Notes: generated by a model from the sequence alone, not told the origin. Positions 42,848 through 51,864 are shown, counted from the first letter of the stretch. The stretch: 64,000 bases of DNA from Eggerthella lenta DSM 2243 (GCF_000024265.1 NC_013204.1:248001-312000); one strand, 5' to 3'. Numbers and translations: made by a program.

Positions 42848-44302
42848 CAGCGGGCGTCCCTCCGCGTGGAGCTCGACGCGGTCGAGGAGGTCTTGCTTGT
42901 CGACGGCGCTGCTCTTCTGGTACACGTTGTGGATGTAGCCCTTGATGGTGTTCGGCGACAGCCCCAGCTCGTCGGCGATGTACGTGCGCGTGCGGCCTTG
43001 GCACAACAGGATCAGCACGTCGGTTTCACGGGCGGTGAGGGCATGGGCGGCGGCGAACGAGCGCAGCAGATCGACTTGCATCGTGCGCACGTCGCTCGTC
43101 TCGGGTACAGGCGACGACGACGGCGCTTCCTTCTGCGCGCGTCGGGTTTCCAGCCGCTTCGCCACGATGGGGTTGAGCGCCAGCACGAACAGCGACACAA
43201 GTGAGATGAGCGCGAGTCCCGTCACCAGCACATCCTGCGCGATCACCGCCGCGCCGAACGCGACGCCTCCGAGGATCAGCAGCGCCGACGCCCCCAGCGC
43301 AACGCTCAGGTACACCCACATTGATACGTGGTCGCGTTCGCCCAGCAGGCACACGGCGATGCGAACGTTCATGCCCGACAGGTAGAACGCCACGAACACG
43401 AGCACCGCCGCAATCACGTGCACGATGGGCGAAGTGATGAACGGCAGCGCGATCAGCGCCACGGCCACGATGGGGAACAGGATGTCGTACAAATCGCCCA
43501 CCGACAACGCGTGCTTCTTGCGCACCACGTACGCCAGCATGATGCCGGCTGCCAGCAAGATGTCCAGCACGGCCTGCGCGGCGATGGGCACGGGCTCCTC
43601 GACCACGGTTGCCACCTGGCTCACCGCGCCGAACACGAACGAGAACACCGCCAGGTACGACACCGCTTTCACGAAGTCGCCCGCGCCGCCCTGCGCGAGG
43701 CTGACGCGCCGCGCCGTTGCATCCATCGGTGCCGTGCGCGCAAGCGGCAACGCCGAAACCACGATGATGGCCAGCGCGAACAGCAGCTCGAAGGTGCCCG
43801 ATGCGACGAAGATGACGGCCGCCACCGCCCCGCCGCACAGAAACGACAGCGGCACGGTGCGCGCAAGCGACACCTGGCCGCGCTCGTGTAGGCTGGTGAT
43901 GCGCGCCATCCATGCAAGCTCGGCGGTGGCCAATCCGTAGCCGATCAGGCTCGAGGCGGCGATGGCGTACGGCCAGCCGCCCTCGATGAGCCCCACCAGC
44001 CGCGCGAACATGAGGGCGTTGCCCAGGAAGGCTGCGGCGAAGGCGCTGACGATGCGCGCGCGGCGCGTGGGCTTGCGGCGCAGAGCGTAGGCCAGCGCGG
44101 TGCCGGCCATCGTCAGCGCGTACGCGAGGAAGAACAGTGCGCCGAACGCATCGCCCGCCCCGTGCGACAGGCTCATCTCCTGAAGGAACGTGCTGGAGAT
44201 CATGAGGGGGAACGTCAGCCCGCACACGATGCCGTATCCCACGGCGCTGCCCGCGAGCGTGCGTTTCGCGCCCGCGGATTCCGGCTTGGTTTCGTGCTGC
44301 AT
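42839..44302 (-). CDS. Membrane-bound LuxR-family transcriptional regulator
   Basis: 487 residues: about 12 hydrophobic helices (residues ~15-385), a polar linker and one LuxR HTH (~420-480: LTARETDVLILLCQGRTRTY ... SPNTIKGYIHNVYQKSSAVD). The HTH has Tyr-Ile in place of the usual H/T-V before the recognition helix end. ATG at 44302 has GAGGAGGGAGGGG upstream. It lies upstream of the flavoprotein gene in the same direction and is its likely regulator, the third such pair in the window. Confidence 0.87.
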   Translation of the reverse strand: MQHETKPESAGAKRTLAGSAVGYGIVCGLTFPLMISSTFLQEMSLSHGAGDAFGALFFLAYALTMAGTALAYALRRKPTRRARIVSAFAAAFLGNALMFARLVGLIEGGWPYAIAASSLIGYGLATAELAWMARITSLHERGQVSLARTVPLSFLCGGAVAAVIFVASGTFELLFALAIIVVSALPLARTAPMDATARRVSLAQGGAGDFVKAVSYLAVFSFVFGAVSQVATVVEEPVPIAAQAVLDILLAAGIMLAYVVRKKHALSVGDLYDILFPIVAVALIALPFITSPIVHVIAAVLVFVAFYLSGMNVRIAVCLLGERDHVSMWVYLSVALGASALLILGGVAFGAAVIAQDVLVTGLALISLVSLFVLALNPIVAKRLETRRAQKEAPSSSPVPETSDVRTMQVDLLRSFAAAHALTARETDVLILLCQGRTRTYIADELGLSPNTIKGYIHNVYQKSSAVDKQDLLDRVELHAEGRPLSS

Positions 44303-44421
44303 ATCCCCTCCCTCCTCGTTCCCCGTATTCTACTCGACGCGCGCGCCGAGTAGCGGACAGGTTTCGCGCGCATGCAAAACGCATAGCGCATCGGAAGGGA
44401 GAGCGGACGGTGGCGTACGAA

Positions 44422-44437
44422 TGTTTCACGTGAAACA
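44422..44437. promoter_or_regulatory. parS site 2
   Basis: TGTTTCACGTGAAACA, with the same outer CGTACGAA...TTCG context as site 1. It lies in the 366-base divergent gap between the LuxR and MFS genes, which otherwise shows no gene. Confidence 0.93.
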
Positions 44438-44668
44438 TTCGCGTTCCGACGCGGGAGGGCCTCGGCGAGGACGGCATCGCGACCTGCCAGGCCATCATTC
44501 CGCGCCAGCATTCCTCCTCTGCTCGCGGGCCTCGTTCGGGCGTTGGCGGGCTTCCCCACGAGTGCGCGACGCTCTGCTGACCGTTCGGTTTCCGTGTGCT
44601 GCGGCCGCATGCTCGTCCGCGCGACCGCGACCATACTGGAAAGGATCACGCAGCGATAAGGAGCAGGC

Positions 44669-46447
44669 ATGGAAGGCATAGACCGGACGGCGCTCGCGCC
44701 CGCGGACGCGGCGCGCGTGCACGAAAGCGACGAACCCGAAACCACCCCGCTGACCTCGACCGTCGACGATGCCGAGCGCGCGGCGGCCTTTGATGCGCCT
44801 TCGACCGCAGCACGCTCCGGCCATGTCTCGGCCTCGGCCACGTCCGACGCGGCCCGCGACGCGGCGGCGCGCACCCGCGCGCACGAGCTTGCCGCAGCGT
44901 CGGCGCGGCAGGGCGGCGTGCCCGCGAGCGAGCCCAAACCCGAGCATTCGCGCGGCGTGGCCGCCGTGTTCGCTGGCTTGCTGCTGGCCATGTTCGCCAG
45001 CACGCTGTCCGAGACGGTGACGGCCACCGCGCTTCCCACCATCGTGGGCGATCTGGGCGGCGTCGACCATATGCAGTGGGTGACCACGGCGTACATCCTG
45101 GCGTCCACCGTCATGATGCCAATCTACGGCAAGCTGGGCGACCTGTTCGGCCGCAAATACCTGTTCATCATCGCGCTGTCCATCTTCATCGTGGGGTCGG
45201 CCACGTGCGGGCTCGCGCCCAGCATGGACGGCCTCATCGCGGGCCGCGCCGTGGAGGGGCTCGGCGGAGGCGGCCTTATCATCCTGGCGCAAGCTACCAT
45301 CGCCGACATCATCCCGCCGCGTCAGCGAGGGAAGTACATGGGCCTCATGGGCTCGGTGTTCGCGGTGTCCACGGTGGTGGGGCCGCTGTTGGGCGGCTGG
45401 TTCGTGCAGGTGACGGGGTGGCGCTGGCTGTTCGCGTTCAACATCCCGCTGGCGCTGCTGGCCATCGCGGCCGTGGCGTTCTTCCTGACGAAGCCCGTGC
45501 GGCGCGACGACCGCCCGCCTATCGACATCGGCGGCATGATGGCCATGGCCGTGTCGGTGTCGTCGCTGGTGCTGGCCACGGCGTGGGGCGGCACGCTGTT
45601 TCCGTGGATCTCGCCGCAGATATTCGCGCTGTTCGCGCTGTTCTTCGTGGCGGCGGTTGCGTTCGTACTGGTGGAACGCAAGGCGAAGGAGCCCATCATC
45701 CCCATGCTGCTGTTCAAGAACCGCAACTTCGTGGTGTGCACGGTCACCGGAATGTTCATCATGCTGGGCATGATGGGAACCATATCGTACCTGCCCACGT
45801 ACTTCCAGATCGTCGAGGGGCTGGCGCCCGAGCAGGCGGGTCTCATGACGGTGCCGATGATGGCGGGCGTGCTGATCACGGCGGTGGGCACGGGCTTCCT
45901 CGCCACGAAAACGGGCCGCTACAAGTGGATGCCCATCGCGTCGTGCGCCGTGACGGCCGTGGGGTTCGTGCTGCTGTCGCAGCTGACCGTGGGCACGCCG
46001 CTGGTGGTGACGGGCGTGTTCCTGTTCGTGCTGGGCTTCGGCATCGGTCTGGGCCAGCAGATCCTCGTGCTCATCGTGCAGAACGAGTTCCCGCACGCCA
46101 TCGTGGGCACGGCGACGGCGGCGAACAACTTCTTCCGGCAGATCGGCTCCACGCTGGGCGCGTCGCTGGTGGGCGCGCTGTTCACGTCGCGCCTGACTGC
46201 CGACTTGGCCGCCAAGCTGCCGCACGTGGACAACATCAACATGAACCGCATCACGCCCGATTTCGTGCAGCACCTCGACAGCGGCACGCGCGCCATCATC
46301 ACCTCGGCGTACAGCGACGCGCTCGTGCCTATCTTCCTGTACGTGGTGCCGTTGCTAGTGGTGGGCTTCGTGCTGATGCTCACGCTCAAGGAGCACCCGT
46401 TGGCCACGAAGGTGAACCACACCGGCCACCCTGGCGACACGGTGTAG
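44669..46447 (+). CDS. MFS multidrug efflux pump (DHA2/EmrB-QacA family)
   Basis: 592 residues. A polar, Ala/Asp-rich N-terminal extension (~1-90) precedes 14 membrane helices. Motifs: LSETVTATALPTIVGDLGG (family start D/E in helix 1), GKLGDLFGRKYLFI (loop 2-3 motif A), and GRAVEGLGGGGLIILAQATI (motif C of antiporters), plus IPPRQRGKYMGLMG. It exports drugs or similar compounds in exchange for protons. ATG at 44669 follows AAGGAGCAGGC. The long N-terminal extension is unusual. The local context gives no substrate. Confidence 0.93.
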   Translation: MEGIDRTALAPADAARVHESDEPETTPLTSTVDDAERAAAFDAPSTAARSGHVSASATSDAARDAAARTRAHELAAASARQGGVPASEPKPEHSRGVAAVFAGLLLAMFASTLSETVTATALPTIVGDLGGVDHMQWVTTAYILASTVMMPIYGKLGDLFGRKYLFIIALSIFIVGSATCGLAPSMDGLIAGRAVEGLGGGGLIILAQATIADIIPPRQRGKYMGLMGSVFAVSTVVGPLLGGWFVQVTGWRWLFAFNIPLALLAIAAVAFFLTKPVRRDDRPPIDIGGMMAMAVSVSSLVLATAWGGTLFPWISPQIFALFALFFVAAVAFVLVERKAKEPIIPMLLFKNRNFVVCTVTGMFIMLGMMGTISYLPTYFQIVEGLAPEQAGLMTVPMMAGVLITAVGTGFLATKTGRYKWMPIASCAVTAVGFVLLSQLTVGTPLVVTGVFLFVLGFGIGLGQQILVLIVQNEFPHAIVGTATAANNFFRQIGSTLGASLVGALFTSRLTADLAAKLPHVDNINMNRITPDFVQHLDSGTRAIITSAYSDALVPIFLYVVPLLVVGFVLMLTLKEHPLATKVNHTGHPGDTV

Positions 46448-46461
46448 AGCGAGACATCAAC

Positions 46462-47313
46462 CTACCGGCGCAGCTGCCAGAAGGCTACGGCGCTGGCGGC
46501 GGCCACGTTGAGCGAGTCCACCCCGCAGGCCATGGGGATGCGCACGGTGTAGTCGCAGCGGGCGATGGTGTCGTGCGCGAGGCCGTCGCCCTCGGTGCCG
46601 AACACCAGCGCCAGGCGCTCCTCGGCGTTGAGGGCGGGATCGTCCAGCGGCACCGAGTCGTCCGTCAACGCGAAGGCTGCGGTCTTGAAGCCCAGCTCAT
46701 GCAGCAGCGGCACGCCGTCGGGCGCCCAGCCGCCCGTGCCCGTCGCGCCCGCGCCGGCCTCTTCGCCGATGCGCGTCCACGGCACTTGGAACACCGTGCC
46801 CATCGACACGCGCACGGCGCGCCGGTACAGCGGATCGTAGCAGGCGGGCGTCACCAGCACGGCGTCGATGCCGAGGGCTGCGGCCGAGCGGAAGATGGCG
46901 CCGACGTTCGTGTGGTTCGTGATGTCTTCCAGCACCGTGATGCGCCGCGCTCCGCGTACGATATCGGCCACGCTGGGCAGCTGCGGGCGGCGGAACGCTC
47001 CCAGCGCGCCGCGCGTCAGCTCGAACCCGGTGAGCTTCGTCAACTCGTCGTGCGGTGCGACGAACACGGGGACGCCGTCGCCCCAGCGCGCGGAGATCTC
47101 GTCGATGATCGGCTGCATCGCGGGCAGCCATTTCGCTTCCATGAGCAGCGACAGAGGCTCCATGCCAGCCGCCAGCGCGCGCTCAATCACCTTGCCCGAC
47201 TCGGCGATGAACAGCGCTTTCTCCGGCTCCAGCTTGCTGCGCAGCTGCGCCTCGGTCAGCCGCGCGAACGCATCCAGCCGCGGATCGTCCAGCGTTTCCA
47301 CGTTCTCGATCAT
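46462..47313 (-). CDS. SpoU/TrmH-family RNA 2'-O-methyltransferase
   Basis: 283 residues. An N-terminal substrate-binding domain (~1-110) is followed by the SPOUT methyltransferase knot: motif 1 VLEDITNHTNVGAIFRSA, motif 2 LALVFGTEGDGL and motif 3 VRIPMACGVDSLNVAAASAV. It methylates a ribose in tRNA or rRNA using SAM; the target cannot be told. ATG at 47313 has GAGGAGG eight bases upstream. It overlaps the isochorismatase gene by 4 bases and is last in the operon starting at 48628. Confidence 0.93.
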   Translation of the reverse strand: MIENVETLDDPRLDAFARLTEAQLRSKLEPEKALFIAESGKVIERALAAGMEPLSLLMEAKWLPAMQPIIDEISARWGDGVPVFVAPHDELTKLTGFELTRGALGAFRRPQLPSVADIVRGARRITVLEDITNHTNVGAIFRSAAALGIDAVLVTPACYDPLYRRAVRVSMGTVFQVPWTRIGEEAGAGATGTGGWAPDGVPLLHELGFKTAAFALTDDSVPLDDPALNAEERLALVFGTEGDGLAHDTIARCDYTVRIPMACGVDSLNVAAASAVAFWQLRR

Positions 47314-47957
47314 CGGGCTGCCTCCTCGAAGCATGCCTCGCGCACTCCGCCCGCCACGTCTGCGACGTTCGCCAGACCGCGTTCGCAGAATTCGTCGCAG
47401 GTCATGATGTGGGCGCCGATGAAGGCCATGTCCTCGATGTTCGCCGCCTGCACCTCCGGCGTGCGCGACGACGTGCAGTCTTCCAGCAGCACCACATTGT
47501 AGTCGAGCGACAGCGCGTCGTAGCAGGTGGTGCGGATGCAGTTCGGCGTGGTGGTGCCGATGAGCACGACGGTGCCCACGCCCAGGCGGCGAAGCACCAG
47601 GTCCAGCTGCGTGGCGAAGAACGCGGAGAAACGCGGCTTCGCGATCACGCGGTCGCCCGGCTGCGGCGCCAGCGGTTCGTACTCGTCCAGCGTGCGCGGG
47701 CTGGCGCAGGCGCGCGACACGGGCTTGCCGCCTTCCACCCAGCCGCGATGCCGCGCGGCTTCCACATCCGAGCCGTCGGCAGCGTACTCGCGGATGGCGT
47801 GGAACACGGGCATTCCCAGCTCGCGCGCTCGGTTGAGCGCTCGCGTGCAGGCGGGCACGGTGGCTGCGGCTCCCGCCACGCATAGCGCCGACGAGGAGTC
47901 GAGGAACCCGTGTTGCATGTCGATGATGATGAGGGCTGCTTTGCGCGGGTCGATCAT
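47310..47957 (-). CDS. Isochorismatase-family cysteine hydrolase
   Basis: 215 residues. The fold and catalytic triad are visible: Asp in LIIIDMQHGFLD, Lys in RVIAKPRFSAFF, and Cys in GTTTPNCIRTTCYDAL with the preceding cis-peptide loop (Thr-Thr-Pro-Asn). Members hydrolyse isochorismate, nicotinamide or carbamates; this one is not assignable. It overlaps both neighbours by four bases (ATGA), so the three genes 48628-46462 form one operon. Confidence 0.93.
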   Translation of the reverse strand: MIDPRKAALIIIDMQHGFLDSSSALCVAGAAATVPACTRALNRARELGMPVFHAIREYAADGSDVEAARHRGWVEGGKPVSRACASPRTLDEYEPLAPQPGDRVIAKPRFSAFFATQLDLVLRRLGVGTVVLIGTTTPNCIRTTCYDALSLDYNVVLLEDCTSSRTPEVQAANIEDMAFIGAHIMTCDEFCERGLANVADVAGGVREACFEEAAR

Positions 47958-48628
47958 AGGGCGCTCCTTCGCACGATCTCGAACTGGTTCCTATTGTAGT
48001 CGATGAGGCCGTCCCTTTTCATCCGCGACAGCTCGGCGCACATGGCACTGCGGTCCACCGACAGGTAGTCGGCCAGCTCCTGGCGGTCGAACGGGATGAC
48101 GAAGCGGCTGGCGTGCGCGGCTTCCGCCTGGTCGGAGAGGTACGACAGCAGCTTGGCGCGCGTCGTGCGCTTCGTGGTGTGCTCGATTTTGCGCGTCAGC
48201 GCGTGGGTGCGCTTCGCCACGATGCCCAGCAGGTTGCGGATGAGCCGGGCGTGGAACGCGCACGACGACGGGCACATGGTGGTCACGCGCCCGATGTCCA
48301 GGAACAGCACGGTCGCGTCTTCGGCTGCCACCACGTTGATGTCGAAGGCCAGGTCGGGCTCGCAGGCATACACTTCGGCGAACGATTGGCCCGGTCCGAA
48401 CGATGCGAGGATGCTGCGGTTGCCCCAGTAGTCCTCCTTCTCCAGCCGTACCGAGCCTTCCAGCATGATACCCATCGCCGTGGTGCGGTCGCCCACGCGG
48501 AAGAGGTAGGAGCCTTTGGGGAATGTGCGCTTCCGCGCGCCCAGGCACTGCAGCATGGGCGCGAGGTCGGCGGCGTCGATGTTCGCGAACAGGGGCGATC
48601 GGCCGATGAGGGGCAGGTGGTGTTCCAT
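47954..48628 (-). CDS. Crp/Fnr-family regulator, candidate HcpR
   Basis: 224 residues. cNMP-binding-like beta roll (FPKGSYLFRVGD ... GIMLEGSVRLEKED, GPGQSFAEVYA) and a C-terminal HTH (VIPFDRQELADYLSVDRSAM ... AELSRMKRDGLIDYNRNQF). There is no Fnr-type N-terminal Cys cluster. It diverges from hcp; in many anaerobes the Crp/Fnr protein beside hcp is HcpR, a nitric-oxide sensor that activates hcp, so I infer that role. ATG at 48628 has AAAGGAG. A palindrome (48640-48653) lies just upstream. Confidence 0.88.
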   Translation of the reverse strand: MEHHLPLIGRSPLFANIDAADLAPMLQCLGARKRTFPKGSYLFRVGDRTTAMGIMLEGSVRLEKEDYWGNRSILASFGPGQSFAEVYACEPDLAFDINVVAAEDATVLFLDIGRVTTMCPSSCAFHARLIRNLLGIVAKRTHALTRKIEHTTKRTTRAKLLSYLSDQAEAAHASRFVIPFDRQELADYLSVDRSAMCAELSRMKRDGLIDYNRNQFEIVRRSAL

Positions 48629-48639
48629 AGGGCTCCTTT

Positions 48640-48653
48640 GTTGTAAATACAAC
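48640..48653. promoter_or_regulatory. Palindrome GTTGTAAATACAAC, candidate Crp/Fnr-type operator
   Basis: Perfect GTTGT/ACAAC arms, 4-base centre, 12 bases before the regulator's start codon and 163 bases before hcp. Position in the leader suggests autocontrol; whether it also serves hcp is not clear. Confidence 0.55.
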
Positions 48654-48740
48654 GGAAATGCTTGAACCAGTATCGTAGGGTAAGCGTCATCAGGCAAGCA
48701 AGCGATGACCGAGCGCTGCGCACTGCACCGTGAACGGCAT

Positions 48741-48775
48741 GCGGCGCGAAGGGGGGCAGTCCCCTTTCGCGCCGC
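48741..48775. repeat. GGCGCGAAGGGGGGCAGTCC-type hairpin, copy 1
   Basis: Imperfect palindrome of the GGGGACTGTCCCC class in the leader of hcp. A close copy lies at 50605-50635, past the end of hcp, so the gene is bracketed by the repeat. Confidence 0.65.
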
Positions 48776-48815
48776 TCTGGCGGGGTTTGAGCGCAGGCGC
48801 AAGAGAGGACGAGAC

Positions 48816-50411
48816 ATGGGCGATACGGCGACGATGTTCTGCTTCCAATGCGAGCAGACGGCTGGATGTACTGGCTGCACCGGGGCGACCGGCGTGTGCG
48901 GCAAGCAGGCGAGCACGGCTGTTTTGCAGGACGAGGTGACGGGCGCGCTCGTTGCTCTGGCGCGAACCGTACGTGCTGCGGGGATGAACGGGGACGCGCG
49001 GCGAACGGCGGACGATCTTGCGATGGAAGGTTTGTTCGCTACGCTGACGAACGTTGATTTCGACGATGCGGCCTTGGCCGACCTCCTCGCGCGCGTCCAT
49101 GCCGAGCGCGATTCCGTTGCAGCGTCGGCGCAGGTGGGGGCTGCGCCCGACTACGATCTGGCCATGCTGTGGAACGCACCCGAGGACGCGCGTTCGCTCA
49201 AGTCGCTGGTGCTGTTCGGTCTGCGCGGGCTGGCGGCCTACGCCTATCATGCAGCGGCGCTGGGCTATCGCGACGACGCGGTGTCGTCCTTCCTGCATGA
49301 AGGCTTGGCCGCGCTGGCCGACGACGAGGCCGACGCCGACGTGTTGCTGCCGCTGTCGCTCAAGGTGGGCGAGGTGAACCTGCGCTGTATGGAGTTGCTC
49401 GATCGGGCGAACACCGAGACGTTCGGCACGCCGGAGCCCACCACGGTGACGCGCGCGGTGGAAGCCGGCCCCTTCATTGTGGTCTCTGGTCACGACCTGC
49501 ACGACCTCAAGCTGCTGCTCGATCAGACGGAAGGCCGCGGCGTGAACGTCTACACGCACGGCGAGCTGCTTCCCGCGCACGCGTATCCCGAGTTGAAGCG
49601 CTATGCCCACCTCAAGGGCAATGTGGGAACCGCATGGCAGAGCCAGCGCGTCGAGTTCGCCGACCTGCCCGCGCCCGTCCTGTTCACCACGAACTGCCTC
49701 ATGCCGCCGGCGGCCTCCTACGCCGACCGCGTGTTCACCACCGGTCCTGTGGCGTACCCCGGCATGATGCACGTTGAGGCTGCGCCCGACGGCGGGAAAG
49801 ACTTCGAGCCGCTCATCCAGCGTGCGCTGGAGCTGGGCGGTTATGCGGCTGCAACCGATACGACCGGCACGTTCACCACGGGCTTCGGCCACAGCGCCGT
49901 CCTCGGCGTGGCCGACACCGTGGTCGACGCGGTGAAGCAAGGCGCCATCAGCCGTTTCTTCCTTGTGGGCGGCTGCGACGGTGCGCGTCCGGGCCGCAGC
50001 TACTTCCGCGACTTCGTGCAGCAGGCTCCCGACGACAGCATCATCCTGACGCTGGCGTGCGGCAAGTTCCGCTTCAACGACCTGGACTTGGGCACTATCG
50101 GCGGTCTGCCGCGCATCATGGACATGGGTCAGTGCAACGACGCGTACGGCGCCATCCGCGTGGCCGTGGCGCTGGCCGAGGCGTTCGACTGCGGCGTGAA
50201 CGACCTGCCGCTGACGCTGGTGCTGTCGTGGTACGAGCAGAAGGCCGTGTCCATCCTGCTGACGCTGTTGCATCTGGGGATTCGCGGAATCTACCTGGGT
50301 CCGACTCTGCCCGCATTCGTGTCGCCCGGCGTGTTGGATGTGCTGGTGCGCGAGTTCGACGTCCGCCCCATCACCACGCCGGAGGAGGACTTGAAGGCGA
50401 TTTTGGCGTAG
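48816..50411 (+). CDS. hcp: Hybrid cluster protein (hydroxylamine / nitric-oxide reductase)
   Basis: 531 residues, the usual length. N-terminal Cys motif MFCFQCEQTAGCTGC ... GVCGK for the [4Fe-4S] cluster; hybrid-cluster ligands in the C-terminal half include VSGHDLHDL (His), YTHGELLPAH (Glu region), FTTNCLMPP (Cys), VGGCDGARPGRSYF (Cys) and LACGKFRFN (Cys). It reduces nitric oxide or hydroxylamine in the cytoplasm, protecting anaerobes against nitrosative stress. ATG at 48816 has AGAGAGGACGAG. It diverges from a Crp/Fnr regulator, its likely activator. A GGGGACTGTCCC hairpin lies on each side. Confidence 0.96.
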   Translation: MGDTATMFCFQCEQTAGCTGCTGATGVCGKQASTAVLQDEVTGALVALARTVRAAGMNGDARRTADDLAMEGLFATLTNVDFDDAALADLLARVHAERDSVAASAQVGAAPDYDLAMLWNAPEDARSLKSLVLFGLRGLAAYAYHAAALGYRDDAVSSFLHEGLAALADDEADADVLLPLSLKVGEVNLRCMELLDRANTETFGTPEPTTVTRAVEAGPFIVVSGHDLHDLKLLLDQTEGRGVNVYTHGELLPAHAYPELKRYAHLKGNVGTAWQSQRVEFADLPAPVLFTTNCLMPPAASYADRVFTTGPVAYPGMMHVEAAPDGGKDFEPLIQRALELGGYAAATDTTGTFTTGFGHSAVLGVADTVVDAVKQGAISRFFLVGGCDGARPGRSYFRDFVQQAPDDSIILTLACGKFRFNDLDLGTIGGLPRIMDMGQCNDAYGAIRVAVALAEAFDCGVNDLPLTLVLSWYEQKAVSILLTLLHLGIRGIYLGPTLPAFVSPGVLDVLVREFDVRPITTPEEDLKAILA

Positions 50412-50481
50412 CTCCCGACCATGCGTGCGAAGGAGCGAAGCGAGGTGCTAAAAACGAAATTGAGTTGAGAATCCGGCGGGT

Positions 50482-50520
50482 ATTCCGAAGTTTTCTCAAT
50501 TGGTTTGAGAAAACTTCGGA
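50482..50520 (+). terminator. Perfect 17-bp hairpin downstream of hcp
   Basis: TTCCGAAGTTTTCTCAA and its exact complement around TTGGT, 71 bases after the hcp stop. It could be a terminator, but no T-run follows. Confidence 0.5.
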
Positions 50521-50554
50521 ACGTTTCAAAGCGGAGCTGTACCAAGCGCGTCAA

Positions 50555-50585
50555 AGCGTGTCAAAGGGACGGGTGATTTGACACG
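50555..50585. repeat. GCGTGTCAAA...TTTGACACGC palindrome
   Basis: Perfect 10-base arms about GGGACGGGTGA. REP-like; the GGGACGGG core recurs in other repeats of the window. Confidence 0.55.
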
Positions 50586-50604
50586 CCTTCGATACGCTCA
50601 CGAA

Positions 50605-50635
50605 TGGCGCGAAAGGGGACTGTCCCTTTTCGCGC
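50605..50635. repeat. GGCGCGAAAGGGGACTGTCC-type hairpin, copy 2
   Basis: Near-perfect palindrome ending four bases before the stop of the rubrerythrin-VIT1 gene; also plausible as that gene's terminator. Class known to be dispersed in many bacterial genomes. Confidence 0.65.
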
Positions 50636-50638
50636 CAC

Positions 50639-51541
50639 TTAGATATCCACGCCCAGGAACTGCTTCACCAGGATGCCGATGACGAACGACAGCGCCGCCA
50701 CGCCCAGGCTGATGCCGGCCATCTGGCCGAATCGTTTCTTGAACGGAAGATCCTGCGCCACCGAGAGATAGTAGTTGAACACCACGAGTATCAGCAGCAC
50801 GATGACTACCATGGTACCCATGGCCCACAGGTAGTGCGACTCGTCGAACAGCAGGTACGGCAGAATCAGCAGCGCTACCGTCACGAGGTAGGCGACGCCC
50901 GTGTACGAAGCCGACTTCAGCGCGTCGGGACGCCCCTCGCTCTTCGACGACAGGTACTCGCTCGACGCCATCGACAGGGTGGCTGCGATGCCGGTGATCA
51001 GACCCGAAAGCGCGATGAGACGCGTGTTCTGCATAGCCAGCGTCAGACCCGCCAGCGTACCGGTCATCTCCACCATGGCGTCGTTCATGCCCAGCACCAT
51101 GCTGCCCACGTACGACAGGCGCTCCTCGTCCAGCATCGCCAGCAGCGCCTGCTCGTGCGATTCCTCGTCGGCGCGGATGCCCAGCGCCTCGGGCGCTTCT
51201 TTCGCCAGCTCCTCGTACGAGATCTGGGCCTTCTCCTCGCCCCGCTCCATCAGCTTGACGGCGAACGTGAAGCCGAACACGCGCGCGATAAGGGAGAATC
51301 GCAGCACCTTGCCGCGCTGGGGCTTCATCGCCTCGCCAGTGTAGCGCTGCCAGATGGCGGCGTGCTTCGCCTCCTCGTCGGCGATGCGCAGCAACGCGGC
51401 GCGGTTGCTCTCGTCCTTGGTGCCGGCCGCGATGCGCCGGTACACTTCGGATTCGGTCACCTCGTTCTGCTGGAAGATGCGAACCTGTGCGAGCGCTTCG
51501 GGGGAGAGCTGCGCGGTCGGGGCGGGTGCGGTATCGATCAT
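50639..51541 (-). CDS. Rubrerythrin-like/VIT1 fusion (membrane-bound ferritin, MbfA-like)
   Basis: 300 residues. Residues ~10-135 are a ferritin-like diiron domain with ExxH pairs (VTESEVYRRIA, IADEEAKHAAIWQ, RADEESHEQALL). Residues ~140-300 are a VIT1/CCC1 iron/manganese transporter with five helices (LGMNDAMVEMTGTLAGLTLA, SMASSEYLSSKSEGRPDALK). The fusion should oxidise or sense iron and move it across the membrane, giving iron and peroxide resistance. ATG at 51541 follows GAGGAGC. No regulator is adjacent. Confidence 0.92.
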   Translation of the reverse strand: MIDTAPAPTAQLSPEALAQVRIFQQNEVTESEVYRRIAAGTKDESNRAALLRIADEEAKHAAIWQRYTGEAMKPQRGKVLRFSLIARVFGFTFAVKLMERGEEKAQISYEELAKEAPEALGIRADEESHEQALLAMLDEERLSYVGSMVLGMNDAMVEMTGTLAGLTLAMQNTRLIALSGLITGIAATLSMASSEYLSSKSEGRPDALKSASYTGVAYLVTVALLILPYLLFDESHYLWAMGTMVVIVLLILVVFNYYLSVAQDLPFKKRFGQMAGISLGVAALSFVIGILVKQFLGVDI

Positions 51542-51674
51542 GATGCTCCTCGCTGTTTCTTTTTCGGTTCGGCTGCCAGCATATCCGATTTTGCTATGTC
51601 GTGGCTGCTGTTTTCCGGTTGCGCCGCATCTTTCTCGCTCCGTGTCCGATCCCGTGCATCCGATGGTGCCGCCG

Positions 51675-51840
51675 GTGGCGAAAAAGGCTCGAATTCGGAA
51701 GTTTCGGAGCGTGCCGCAGGCGCTGCGAAAAACGCTCTTTCTCGTAATACCTGGTCATCGAAGTGCCCTTCATGGATACAGGCATGCCGTGCCCTCCTGA
51801 GGGGCGCGATGGTTTCCGAATTCGGCATCTTTTTGCCATT
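51675..51840 (-). repeat. 166-bp palindromic repeat, copy 2 (inverted)
   Basis: Left end GTGGCGAAAAAGGCTCGAAT, then TCGGAAGT; right end TTTCCGAATTCGG then CATCTTTTTGCCATT. Same length as copy 1 (40367-40532), in reverse. It occupies the gap between the VIT1 fusion and the small membrane-protein gene. Confidence 0.75.
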
Positions 51841-51864
51841 TCGAGCCCGGGGCGTTGCACGCTC

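Noticed and set aside
44669-47502. Long + strand frame continuing past the MFS gene to 47502
   Set aside because: It is a different frame from the MFS protein, mostly antisense to the SpoU and isochorismatase genes, without motifs or a ribosome site.
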